Below are positions 17,220 to 24,917 of a DNA stretch of 64,000 bases, piece by piece. The stretch spans positions 186,001-250,000 of the forward strand of contig NZ_LATM01000004.1 of assembly GCF_000972495.1 (NCBI RefSeq). The letters run 5' to 3'. Within the stretch, counting starts at the first letter, position 1. Every line of letters starts with the position of its first letter. A program made the translations under genes and the position numbers. The DNA is from Hymenobacter terrenus. Lineage in GTDB: Bacteria > Bacteroidota > Bacteroidia > Cytophagales > Hymenobacteraceae. The notes beneath the pieces were generated by a model. That model ran no database searches. It saw only the letters and a program-made list of their open reading frames with translations, and had not been told where the DNA came from.

Positions 17220-19388
17220 CTAGGCCAGTACTTGGTACACTGCCAGCGCCGCCACGTAGGCCAGCCCAGTCATGTATAGCAGCTGCGCCAATGGCCACTT
17301 CCAGCTTTTCGTCTCACGGTAGGTCACGGCCAGCGTACTCATGCACTGCATGGCAAATACGTAGAATACCAGCAGCGAAAATGCCCGTGCCGGCGTGAAA
17401 AACGGCTGGCCATTGGCGTCTTTCTCGGCCTGTAACTTCTGTTGGAGCGTGCCCATATCGGCGTCCTGTCCGACACTGTAGATAGTAGAAATGGTGCCGA
17501 CAAACACTTCCCGTGCCGCAAACGAAGTAAGCAGCGCAATACCAATCTTCCAATCGTAGCCCAACGGCCGGATGGCCGGTTCCAGCGCCTGCCCAAACGA
17601 GCCTGCGTACGAATTCTCCAATCGGGCCGAGGCCACCCGCCGGCCTACTTCATCTTCACTCCAATGCTGGGTTGCAGCCTGTTGACGTACCTGAGTTTCG
17701 GCCGTTCCCTGCTGCTGGCCCGGGCCGTAGCTGGCCAACACCCACAACAACACCGAGATGGCGATAATCACCTTGCCAGCCTGAAACACGAACGCCTGCA
17801 CTTTCTGGTAAATGGTCAGCCCCACGTTCTTCCAGCGCGGCCACTGGTACACCGGAAACTCCATGATAAAATAGCTCCGCTCCCGCGCCTTTAGCACCTT
17901 TTTCAAGACCCAGGCCGAGCCCAACGCCGAAAACAAACCGAGCAAATACAGCCCCATTAGTGCCACGCCGCGCAGGTTGAAAATGCCCCACGCCGCCTGG
18001 TCCGGCACCACCAGCGCCACCAGCACCGTGTACACCGGAATGCGGGCCGAGCACGACATCAGCGGCGTCACAAAAATGGTTATCATCCGGTCTTTCCAAC
18101 TCTCAATCGTACGCGCCCCCATGATGGCCGGCACCGCGCACGCCAGTCCCGATATCAGCGGTACCACGCTCTTGCCGCTCAGCCCAAATGGCCGCATCAG
18201 CTTGTCCATCAAAAAAGTGACCCGAGCCATATAGCCCGTTTCCTCGAGCACCGCCAGAAAGCCAAACAGCAAGGCAATCTGCGGAATGAATATCAGCACC
18301 CCGCCCAGTCCGGCTAGTACACCTTCGGTGAGCAGCCGCACCAGCGGCCCATGAAAATTATCCTGAATGCCAGCGCTCAATGCCGAAATCCCCTGGTCAA
18401 TCCAATCCATAGGGTACTGCGCCCAGGCAAAAATGGCCTGAAACAGCGTGAACAGAATGCCTAGAAAAATAAGGTAGCCACCCACCCGATGCGTCAGCAC
18501 CTTATCAATGCGGTTGCTCACGGGCTCGCGGGTTTCGGTGCGGGTCACCGTCACCGTTTCCAGCAGAATTTCGTTGATGCGCGTGTAGCGAGCAATGGTT
18601 TCGGCCGCCTGCGCCGGCGTGGCATCAAACCCATATTGCTGCGTTAGTTCCTGCAAATAGGCCTTGTCATCAGCACTCAGAAAGCCAATCTGGCGGTACT
18701 GCTGCGCGTAATGCAACGCCAAATAATCATTGTGCAGGTCGAAGTAATAGCGGATTTGCCGCACCAGTGGCAGCAGCTTTTCGTCGGGCTCCCAGAAGCG
18801 TACTGGCGGCGCATCCAGCCGCTGGGCCATCACAATCTTGAGTGCCGCCACCCCAATACCTTTCCGGGCATTCATCGGAATGATGGGCACACCCAATTCG
18901 CGCTCCAGCGCGGCTAGGTCGATGCGCACCCCGTGGCGCTCGGCCACATCCATCATGTTCAGGGCCAGCACCGCTGGCAGACCCAGGTCGCCGAGCTGCG
19001 TAAAGAGCAGCAGGCTCCGCCGCAGATTGTTAGCATCCACCGTCACTACCACGAAGTCGGGGTAGCTGGCCGCCGTTTTATCGTACAGTAAGTCTGTGAT
19101 TACCTTCTCGTCCAGGCTTTTGGGGTAAAGCGAGTACGTGCCGGGCAAGTCCACAATTTCGGCCCGCTGCGCCGGCGTGAGCTGGGCAAAGCCTGACTTG
19201 CGGTCCACCGTCACTCCCGGAAAGTTACCTACTTTCTGGTTGAGCCCGGTGAGTTGATTAAATAATGAAGTTTTACCGCTGTTGGGGTTACCAATCAGCG
19301 CGATTCGCAGGGGCCGGGGACTAGCCGCCGGGCCGGTTTGCACCGCGCTGGGCGCTGCCATCACCGAATTGCTCGCCGTCACCGCCAT
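17220..19388 (-). CDS. feoB: ferrous iron transport protein B
   Basis: 722-residue inner-membrane Fe(II) transporter. The N-terminal G domain has G1 GNPNSGKT (33-40), the G2 Thr in GVTVDRKSG, G3 DLPG (80-83) and G4 NMMD. A helical GDI-like spacer and the polytopic membrane part follow, with two Gate motifs (ILIFIPQIALLF and FQAGKVIIAISVLLW regions) and the CAVPAIMGARTI segment. Length and order are normal for FeoB. It lies 9 nt downstream of feoA on the same strand, forming the usual feoAB operon. It supplies iron under reducing or microaerobic conditions. No Fur box was identified with confidence upstream. Confidence 0.96.
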   Translation of the reverse strand: MAVTASNSVMAAPSAVQTGPAASPRPLRIALIGNPNSGKTSLFNQLTGLNQKVGNFPGVTVDRKSGFAQLTPAQRAEIVDLPGTYSLYPKSLDEKVITDLLYDKTAASYPDFVVVTVDANNLRRSLLLFTQLGDLGLPAVLALNMMDVAERHGVRIDLAALERELGVPIIPMNARKGIGVAALKIVMAQRLDAPPVRFWEPDEKLLPLVRQIRYYFDLHNDYLALHYAQQYRQIGFLSADDKAYLQELTQQYGFDATPAQAAETIARYTRINEILLETVTVTRTETREPVSNRIDKVLTHRVGGYLIFLGILFTLFQAIFAWAQYPMDWIDQGISALSAGIQDNFHGPLVRLLTEGVLAGLGGVLIFIPQIALLFGFLAVLEETGYMARVTFLMDKLMRPFGLSGKSVVPLISGLACAVPAIMGARTIESWKDRMITIFVTPLMSCSARIPVYTVLVALVVPDQAAWGIFNLRGVALMGLYLLGLFSALGSAWVLKKVLKARERSYFIMEFPVYQWPRWKNVGLTIYQKVQAFVFQAGKVIIAISVLLWVLASYGPGQQQGTAETQVRQQAATQHWSEDEVGRRVASARLENSYAGSFGQALEPAIRPLGYDWKIGIALLTSFAAREVFVGTISTIYSVGQDADMGTLQQKLQAEKDANGQPFFTPARAFSLLVFYVFAMQCMSTLAVTYRETKSWKWPLAQLLYMTGLAYVAALAVYQVLA

Positions 19389-19397
19389 CCTCTCCTC

Positions 19398-19676
19398 TTA
19401 TTCTTTCAGCAAAATGGTGGCGGCCTCACTGGCGCGCACCGACAGCGTGTACTCTTGGTCGCCGAGCACCAGCATCAGCGGGTCGCCCAATGGGGCCCGG
19501 CCGCTTAAACGGACTTTTACACCTGGTACACAACCCATTTCCAGCAGCTTAAGCGCCATCTCGGGGTCCTCCAGGCAACAAATAGTTCCGGTTTCGCCCA
19601 GGCGCAAGTCTTTGGCAGTGCGCCGAACAGCAGCATCAGCAACGACAAATTGCGAAGAACGACGGAATAAAGTCAC
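19398..19676 (-). CDS. feoA: ferrous iron transport protein A
   Basis: 92-residue SH3-like FeoA. Characteristic segments are LLEMGCVPGVKVRLSGRAPLGDPLMLVL and a terminal strand carrying VRASEAATILL. FeoA is a small cytoplasmic partner of FeoB that modulates its activity. It is first in the operon with feoB 9 nt downstream. The upstream region to 19902 (about 226 nt) is AT-rich and divides feoA from a divergent gene on the plus strand, so it should hold both promoters. Confidence 0.93.
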   Translation of the reverse strand: MTLFRRSSQFVVADAAVRRTAKDLRLGETGTICCLEDPEMALKLLEMGCVPGVKVRLSGRAPLGDPLMLVLGDQEYTLSVRASEAATILLKE

Positions 19677-19874
19677 AGGTGCGGAGGGGGGATAGGTTCT
19701 TATTTAGAAAGAATACAAACAAAGATACGGCACTAAAAGCTTTTTGGCTATCTATCTTTTTAGACAGAAAAAATAAGTTGGTTTGGAGGCTTAGATTAAA
19801 TAATCTCGCACCAGCCTCTTCTGTTAGTGTTGCAACTACTAATTATTTCTAATAACTTTCCGTCCCGATATTTG

Positions 19875-19882
19875 TAATTTTG
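19875..19882 (+). promoter_or_regulatory. TAnnTTTG -7 box (TAATTTTG)
   Basis: Exact -7 consensus 20 nt before the ATG at 19903; no clear TTG at -33. Candidate promoter for the carboxypeptidase-regulatory-like gene. Confidence 0.4.
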
Positions 19883-19902
19883 TTTGTTCTACCTAATCTA
19901 AT

Positions 19903-20802
19903 ATGTATACACGCCTACTTTTAATAGCATTATTCTTTGCTGCCGCTGTAACTTCTGGCTGGTCGCAACAGTTCCAAGTTAAAGGAGTTATTATCGACAA
20001 GGACACCAAAGAACCACTGCCTTTTTCTTCGATTGGACTGAAAAACGAGCAGGTTGGTGCCCTGAGCAACGAGCACGGCCAATTTGTTGTGCCAGCACCC
20101 AGTAAGAATCCCGACGATTCTCTGGTTATCATCGCTCTTGGCTACGCTCGTCGGGCAGTGTATGTCAAACGCGACGTTAACGTACCCAATCTCACCATTG
20201 AAGTACCCAAGCGAGTTGTGCAGTTGGGCAATGTGGTGGTGAAAGCCGGAAAAGTCAAAAATCTGGGGCTTGGAGCTCGTTCTGATAACCCCGGTGAAGG
20301 CATGATTCAAGGCCTGCCCGGCAGCCAGTACGCCTTTTTCGTTAAGAACGACAAAAACAAGCGCCTCGGCAACGTGCGCACAGTGTCGTTCTACATTGGC
20401 GAGAACGGCTTCCCCCGCGAGCCCTTTCGCGTGCGCCTCTACAAGGCCGATGGCAACTACAACGCGCCTAATACCGACCTACTGACCGAAAATGTAGTCG
20501 TTTCGGCTCCCCAAGGTGGGCAGTGGTATACGGTCGACCTTACCCCCTATAACATTGCTGCGCCGGAAGAAGGATTCTTTGTCGCGATGGAATGGGTAGT
20601 TAGCGGAGATAAATTCTTCACCACCAACTTTATGGACGACTATACACCCTACGGTCAGATTATGCGTCCCACCTTTGAGTTTAAGGAGAGCCGCACCTGG
20701 AACTACTCCATGGGGAAGGGTTGGAGCCTCATCACAGCAGCCAACAGCCAAGGCTTGCGCTACAATGCGATGATCAAGGCTGAAGTAGACATGATTAAGT
20801 AA
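19903..20802 (+). CDS. secreted protein with carboxypeptidase regulatory-like domain (copy 1)
   Basis: 299 residues. A signal peptide (MYTRLLLIALFFAAAVTSGWSQ) is followed by a CarboxypepD_reg-like Ig-type domain (about 25-110, KGVIIDKDTKEPLPFSSIGLKNEQVGALS and DSLVIIALGY). A roughly 165-residue C-terminal region starts at GEGMIQGLPGSQYAFFVKN and ends in AEVDMIK. I do not recognise the C-terminal module; the phrases VSFYIGENGFPREPFRVR and GFFVAMEWV suggest a beta-sandwich. It is likely exported to the periplasm or surface. A close paralogue lies at 23540-24451 and matches it almost continuously over the C-terminal module. Each copy faces a convergent hydrolase-like gene. Function unknown. Confidence 0.82.
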   Translation: MYTRLLLIALFFAAAVTSGWSQQFQVKGVIIDKDTKEPLPFSSIGLKNEQVGALSNEHGQFVVPAPSKNPDDSLVIIALGYARRAVYVKRDVNVPNLTIEVPKRVVQLGNVVVKAGKVKNLGLGARSDNPGEGMIQGLPGSQYAFFVKNDKNKRLGNVRTVSFYIGENGFPREPFRVRLYKADGNYNAPNTDLLTENVVVSAPQGGQWYTVDLTPYNIAAPEEGFFVAMEWVVSGDKFFTTNFMDDYTPYGQIMRPTFEFKESRTWNYSMGKGWSLITAANSQGLRYNAMIKAEVDMIK

Positions 20803-20808
20803 AAGCTT

Positions 20809-20890
20809 CTGTCATAAACGAATCGTCGATTGAGAGTTGGCTGATATACAATTATCAGTCAACTCTCAATCGACGATTCGTTTATGACAG
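20809..20890. repeat. near-perfect 38-bp palindrome between convergent genes
   Basis: Arms 20809-20846 and 20853-20890 (starting CTGTCATAAACGAATCGTCG) pair at 37 of 38 positions around a 6-nt loop. There is no flanking T-run, so it is not a standard intrinsic terminator, but it would form a very stable hairpin in either transcript. It lies 6 nt after one stop codon and 11 nt from the opposite one. Confidence 0.9.
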
Positions 20891-20901
20891 ATTCACGAGG
20901 A

Positions 20902-22317
20902 TTATTTTTTGGAGAACCCTGTTATCCAATCTTGAATCACCCCCGCAGCTGAGGGCGAAAGCAATGGCTTCATCTCACCGTCCATCAGGGTCCAGTCCGT
21001 TTTTGCGGGTTGAAACAGGTGATTAACTCCCGGCAGGCGCTTGGCTGTGATGTTGTGGTTTATGCTTTTCAACTCCTTTTCCAAAGCAGTCTGGTGCAGC
21101 TCAGCGGGTGCTTCCCAATCATCAGTGCCGCTGAGAAGTAATACCGGGCAATGTACCTGGTCAAGTTCGGCAATGGGGTCGAAAGTCAGAAAATAGCGCT
21201 GCCAAGGCGTGAGCAACTGAGTAGCGGCTAATTGAGCAGCGCTGGGATCTAAGTTAGGCTCTTCCTGACGCAACATATTGCTTACAATAGACAGGGCCTG
21301 CGGTCTACTGGTATGGCAGATGACGTCGTACATAGTGCGTTGACGCTCATAGGTCGCTCGAATCAGTATTGGGTCAACCTTTTGGGCCCGCATTTGCGCC
21401 ACTTTTTGTTGAAGCAACGTTTGCTCGCCGGTGAGGCCATAGCCAGCCAACGACACTACAAAAGCCGGCGGCAATGGCTGGCCCGCCGTTAGCAGAGCCA
21501 CATTGGCACCTTCGCCGTGCCCCACTACCCCAATGCGGCTGATATTAACCTCCAACCGGGAGCGCAGAAAATTTAACGCCGTCTGCACGTCGCTGACCAG
21601 CGCGGCGGTGGTTGCCGTAGCAGTGTTGCCACCAGATTTGCCCACGCCCCGGTCGTCGTAGCGCAGCACAGCCACACCGTGCCGGGACAAGTGATCAGCC
21701 AGCGAGGCCATCAACCGGTAGTCGCCCACGGTGCCGTCGCGGTCTTGCATCCCGAGGTCACTCACCAAAACTACTGCCGGAAACGGCCCCGGCCCGGTCG
21801 GCAGGGTCAGGGTACCACCCAAGTTTAGCCGCGATGCTGGATTCTTAAATACCACGTCCTCCTCTCGATACAGCGGCGCTAGGCGCGTACCTGGCTTCAT
21901 TAGTGTGGGCATAGGTGAATACCGCAGCAACACCTCCGATTTTATTCCTGCCTGGGTCCAGGTACCGCTGAGTTCCTGTTTGGCTGCATCGAAGCGGGCA
22001 GCATAGTAACTACCTACCCCTGACATATACAGCAGCACCGAGTCCCCGCGAACGGTGACCTCCACTGCCATACGACTGACTTTCTGAGCTGGCACATCCA
22101 GCGCCGCAAAGTATCCACCACCCGTCAATGGCACCACACTGATAGTTAAATCCAAGTGTTCACCCATTACAGGTAATGTACCTTTCCAAAGTCCTCCGAG
22201 CGGCAAGGTTTCCGCAAATGGCGTGCAAGTAGTGGTCCACGCAACGCCTCTATTTGGCAGGCACAGCAGGAACAGTACCCAAACAAAACACCTATTAACT
22301 ATGTGAATATTTATCAA
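20902..22317 (-). CDS. exported alpha/beta-hydrolase-like protein lacking the nucleophilic serine (copy 1)
   Basis: 471 residues. A signal peptide (FVWVLFLLCLPNRGVA) precedes an N-terminal beta domain (about 42-140, GLWKGTLPV...YFAALDVPAQKV) and an alpha/beta hydrolase domain (about 165-470). The latter has the family landmarks DRDGT and DDRGVGKSGG. The nucleophile elbow reads GHGEG: residue 268 is Gly (codon GGC) where relatives have Ser (GHSEG). The acid region (SGTDDWEAP) and the base (GVNHLFQ) are preserved. Either the protein is a non-catalytic binder or it uses other chemistry. The start ATG is at 22317. It faces the 19903 gene. A paralogue with the same Ser-to-Gly change is at 24918-26348. 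Confidence 0.85.
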   Translation of the reverse strand: MINIHIVNRCFVWVLFLLCLPNRGVAWTTTCTPFAETLPLGGLWKGTLPVMGEHLDLTISVVPLTGGGYFAALDVPAQKVSRMAVEVTVRGDSVLLYMSGVGSYYAARFDAAKQELSGTWTQAGIKSEVLLRYSPMPTLMKPGTRLAPLYREEDVVFKNPASRLNLGGTLTLPTGPGPFPAVVLVSDLGMQDRDGTVGDYRLMASLADHLSRHGVAVLRYDDRGVGKSGGNTATATTAALVSDVQTALNFLRSRLEVNISRIGVVGHGEGANVALLTAGQPLPPAFVVSLAGYGLTGEQTLLQQKVAQMRAQKVDPILIRATYERQRTMYDVICHTSRPQALSIVSNMLRQEEPNLDPSAAQLAATQLLTPWQRYFLTFDPIAELDQVHCPVLLLSGTDDWEAPAELHQTALEKELKSINHNITAKRLPGVNHLFQPAKTDWTLMDGEMKPLLSPSAAGVIQDWITGFSKK

Positions 22318-22539
22318 TCAGGTCAAAACTTAAATAGGTGAACACGAGAATAAATTGACAGCAAGGTGCTTTTCAATCTAACTTATCCAAAATGATGACG
22401 GCACAAAATAACGGATAACTATTGGCAATATGGTACTATGATTTTACAAGCTTGTATTAACAAACAAACAATGCAAGTCAAACTCAATTTACCTACGCTA
22501 CTTTTCCCAGCTAGTGCCCATCCTTCTTGAGCAGCAAGC
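22318..22539. other. intergenic region, AT-rich, no gene seen
   Basis: Leader of the minus-strand hydrolase-like gene and spacer to the OmpA gene terminator. I see no open frame with family features and no RNA gene. Confidence 0.5.
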
Positions 22540-22577
22540 AAAAAAGGCTCCCGCGACCAAACGCAGAAGCCTTTTTT
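22540..22577. terminator. bidirectional terminator downstream of OmpA gene
   Basis: AAAAAAGGCT ... AGCCTTTTTT, stem with A-run on one side and T-run on the other, about 40 nt past the stop of the minus-strand OmpA gene. Confidence 0.75.
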
Positions 22578-22617
22578 AGTTACTGAGCAATACCTATTGG
22601 GCTCAGCCTTTCACGTC

Positions 22618-23253
22618 TTACTTAGTGCGCACAGCAATTTCCACCCGGCGGTTTTCCTGCCGACCAGCGGCCGTCTCGTTTGAGGCGGCGGGGTTAGTTT
22701 CCCCCATGGGCTCCACACTCACGCGAGAAGCATCAATGCTACCGTTGGCTACCAGGTAGTTTTTTACTGCCTCAGCGCGCTGCTCACTGAGTTCTTTGTT
22801 GTAACTCTTATCGCCCCGCGAATCGGCAAATCCCATTATCCGAACTTGGCTCTTGCCGTAGCGCTGACCAATCGAGCTAGTTATCTGCTTCAGGGCTTCA
22901 GCAGCCGTGGGCTTGATTTCAGCTTTATCAGTATCGAATAATACTTTTTCTTCTATGCTATACACGTTGTAATTATCGTCGCCGCGCACACTGATGTCGG
23001 GCAGTGAGATTTCTTTAAATTTCACATCGGCGAGCTTGGCTTTCGTCAAATCCCAAGCATTATCGATAGCTGTGCCAGCGCTACTAGCAGCATCACTGGC
23101 TACGTCACCGGCAGTTTTGCCATCGCGGGTCATAACTGCCGTATCCTGGCCGGCTTCGCTGAGCTGGTCTTTAGTCTCTGAATGTTTGGTTTCACAACTA
23201 GCTAATAAGATAATAGCTGTTGATGCGAGCAACGAAGGCAAGGATTTTTTCAT
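22618..23253 (-). CDS. OmpA-family peptidoglycan-binding lipoprotein
   Basis: 211 residues. The N-terminus MKKSLPSLLASTAIILLASCETK ends in a lipobox (LLAS-C20). The middle (about 25-105) is low in hydrophobicity, with a DKA-rich stretch. The C-terminal OmpA domain (about 106-208) has the landmarks VLFDTDKAEIKPTA, IMGFADSRGDKSYNKELSEQRAEAVKNYL and ENRRVEIAVR. The protein is likely an outer-membrane lipoprotein that holds peptidoglycan through the Asp and Arg of the NxxLSxxRAxxVxxxL and NRRVE motifs. It separates the two copies of the duplicated carboxypeptidase-like/hydrolase-like module and was apparently not duplicated with them. Confidence 0.9.
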   Translation of the reverse strand: MKKSLPSLLASTAIILLASCETKHSETKDQLSEAGQDTAVMTRDGKTAGDVASDAASSAGTAIDNAWDLTKAKLADVKFKEISLPDISVRGDDNYNVYSIEEKVLFDTDKAEIKPTAAEALKQITSSIGQRYGKSQVRIMGFADSRGDKSYNKELSEQRAEAVKNYLVANGSIDASRVSVEPMGETNPAASNETAAGRQENRRVEIAVRTK

Positions 23254-23499
23254 GAATTAAGGAAGGTTAGTACAAGAAGTGGAACTTTGCCAATACGTAA
23301 GGTGAGCTGTCGTGTTGTTTTTTTCAGAGACGTACTACTTTACATATTGTACTCGCAGAGCTTGGCCCAATGGCTGGAAACCCATGATATGCAATAAAAA
23401 CCTCGGCCCTGACGTTAATCAACTGGATATATTTTGCATTGGGCATGCCAGTTAATGCGCTCATCGGGTACCTATGATGATTAAATGGCTTGGAATTTG

Positions 23500-23507
23500 T
23501 AAATTTG
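23500..23507 (+). promoter_or_regulatory. TAnnTTTG -7 box (TAAATTTG)
   Basis: Exact -7 consensus 32 nt before the chosen ATG at 23540, upstream of copy 2 of the carboxypeptidase-regulatory-like gene. Its position downstream of the alternative start at 23474 supports the 23540 start. Confidence 0.45.
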
Positions 23508-23539
23508 CCAGTCTACAATCCATTATAGTATCTTTAGTA

Positions 23540-24451
23540 ATGATGAAACGCTTACCTTTCCTCGCTTTGTGGGTTCTGTTGCTGTTGCCGGCGCTGGGCT
23601 GGGCGCAGGAAAATCGTATTACGGGCCGCATTGTGGATGCTAAAACCAAAGACCCGGTTCCCTTCGCATCCATCGGTTTACGCGAAGAGGGCACAGGTGC
23701 CCTCACCAATGAATACGGTTATTTTCAGTTGGCTGGTCTGGAAAAGACCAGCCAGGATTCCCTGATTGTAATGACGTTGGGCTATGAGCGTAGTGCTACA
23801 TTTATCAAGCGTGGCAGCACCGAAGACCTCATCATCGAGCTAAAAAAGCGCGTGATTGACTTGAGTAATGGTGGCAAGGGAGTAGTCGTAACGGGTGGCA
23901 AGCTCAAGGGCCTGAAGATGGGTTCGGAAGAGAACCGCCCTGGCGAAGGCATGATTCAGGGTCTCCCCGGCAGTCAATATGCTTTTTTCGTGAAAAACGA
24001 TAAACAGAAAAAGCTCGGCAACATACGCACAGTGTCGTTTTACATCGGCGAAAACGGTTTTCCTCGTGAGCCCTTCCGCGTGCGCATCTACAAGGCTGAT
24101 GGCAACTACAACGCGCCCAACACCGACCTACTGACTGAGAACGTGGTAGTATCAGCATCACGCGGTGGTGAATGGTACACTATCGACTTAAGTACATATA
24201 GCATCCCTGCGCCGGACGAAGGCTTTTTCGTGGCAATGGAGTGGATTGTGGGTGGTGACAAGTTCTACACCACCAACTTCATGGATAACTACACGCCCTA
24301 CGGCCAGATTATGCGTCCCACCTTCGAATATAAGGAGAGCCGCACCTGGAGTTACACTATTGGCAAAGGCTGGAACCTACTAACGCTGGCGAACGGCCAG
24401 GGCCGGCGCTACAACGCCATGATTAAGGCCGAGGTTGACATGATTAAGTAG
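23540..24451 (+). CDS. secreted protein with carboxypeptidase regulatory-like domain (copy 2)
   Basis: 303 residues: signal peptide MMKRLPFLALWVLLLLPALGWAQ, CarboxypepD_reg-like domain (about 26-112, ITGRIVDAKTKDPVPFASIGL), then the same C-terminal module as copy 1 (GEGMIQGLPGSQYAFFVKND through AEVDMIK). In this module the two proteins differ at only scattered positions, whereas the regulatory-like domains are clearly more diverged. The start was set at 23540 because the signal peptide begins there; an in-frame ATG at 23474 would put 22 non-hydrophobic-patterned residues ahead of it and precede the likely promoter. The gene ends at a strong bidirectional terminator and faces the hydrolase-like copy 2. 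Confidence 0.82.
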   Translation: MMKRLPFLALWVLLLLPALGWAQENRITGRIVDAKTKDPVPFASIGLREEGTGALTNEYGYFQLAGLEKTSQDSLIVMTLGYERSATFIKRGSTEDLIIELKKRVIDLSNGGKGVVVTGGKLKGLKMGSEENRPGEGMIQGLPGSQYAFFVKNDKQKKLGNIRTVSFYIGENGFPREPFRVRIYKADGNYNAPNTDLLTENVVVSASRGGEWYTIDLSTYSIPAPDEGFFVAMEWIVGGDKFYTTNFMDNYTPYGQIMRPTFEYKESRTWSYTIGKGWNLLTLANGQGRRYNAMIKAEVDMIK

Positions 24452-24490
24452 TGCATAAGCAGTTGCGTTGCTTTTTACCTTTCCACTTTT

Positions 24491-24536
24491 AACAATAAAA
24501 AAGGCCCCGCTTGAAAGTGGGGCCTTTTCTATTGTT
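24491..24536. terminator. bidirectional hairpin terminator
   Basis: AACAATAAAAAAGGCCCC pairs with GGGGCCTTTTCTATTGTT around a 10-nt loop, 39 nt after the stop of the 23540 gene. Confidence 0.85.
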
Positions 24537-24917
24537 AGAACTTTCCTTCTGTGTTAATCCAAAGGTCTAAACAACCTGTGACTGTGAGCTGCTAGTCAAT
24601 TTGGCTCTGGGGCTAATACTTTCATTGAAGCAAAGCTGAGGTTATTCGTATCGATAAGCATAACCTTGCTGGTAAGTGCCTTACCATTAGCACTGGCCTA
24701 CGCCCTTAGCGAGGGCGCAGTCGTTCAATGACCAAGTTGAAAACTTGAACTCAGGGAGCAACGCATGGCAGCAAGCCAATCAGAAAAAGAATTGTACATG
24801 CAGCCAAGTTAAAGGTTTTTAACCATGAGGTTGTCTAAGGGCTGCAACTCCTAGCCCCTATGGGCCAGCATGCTATCCAGCGTGCTCAAGATGTTGAATT
24901 TAATCGCATCATAATAA
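24537..24917. other. intergenic region, no gene seen
   Basis: About 380 nt of AT-richer DNA with many stops in all frames. A short palindrome CGCCCTTAGCGAGGGCG occurs near 24700-24720. No family-like open frame, tRNA or transposase fragment was recognised. Confidence 0.5.

Noticed and set aside
24650..24780. Transposase remnant in the 24.5-24.9 kb gap
   Set aside because: Only a short palindrome is visible; no DDE-type coding fragment could be read in any frame.
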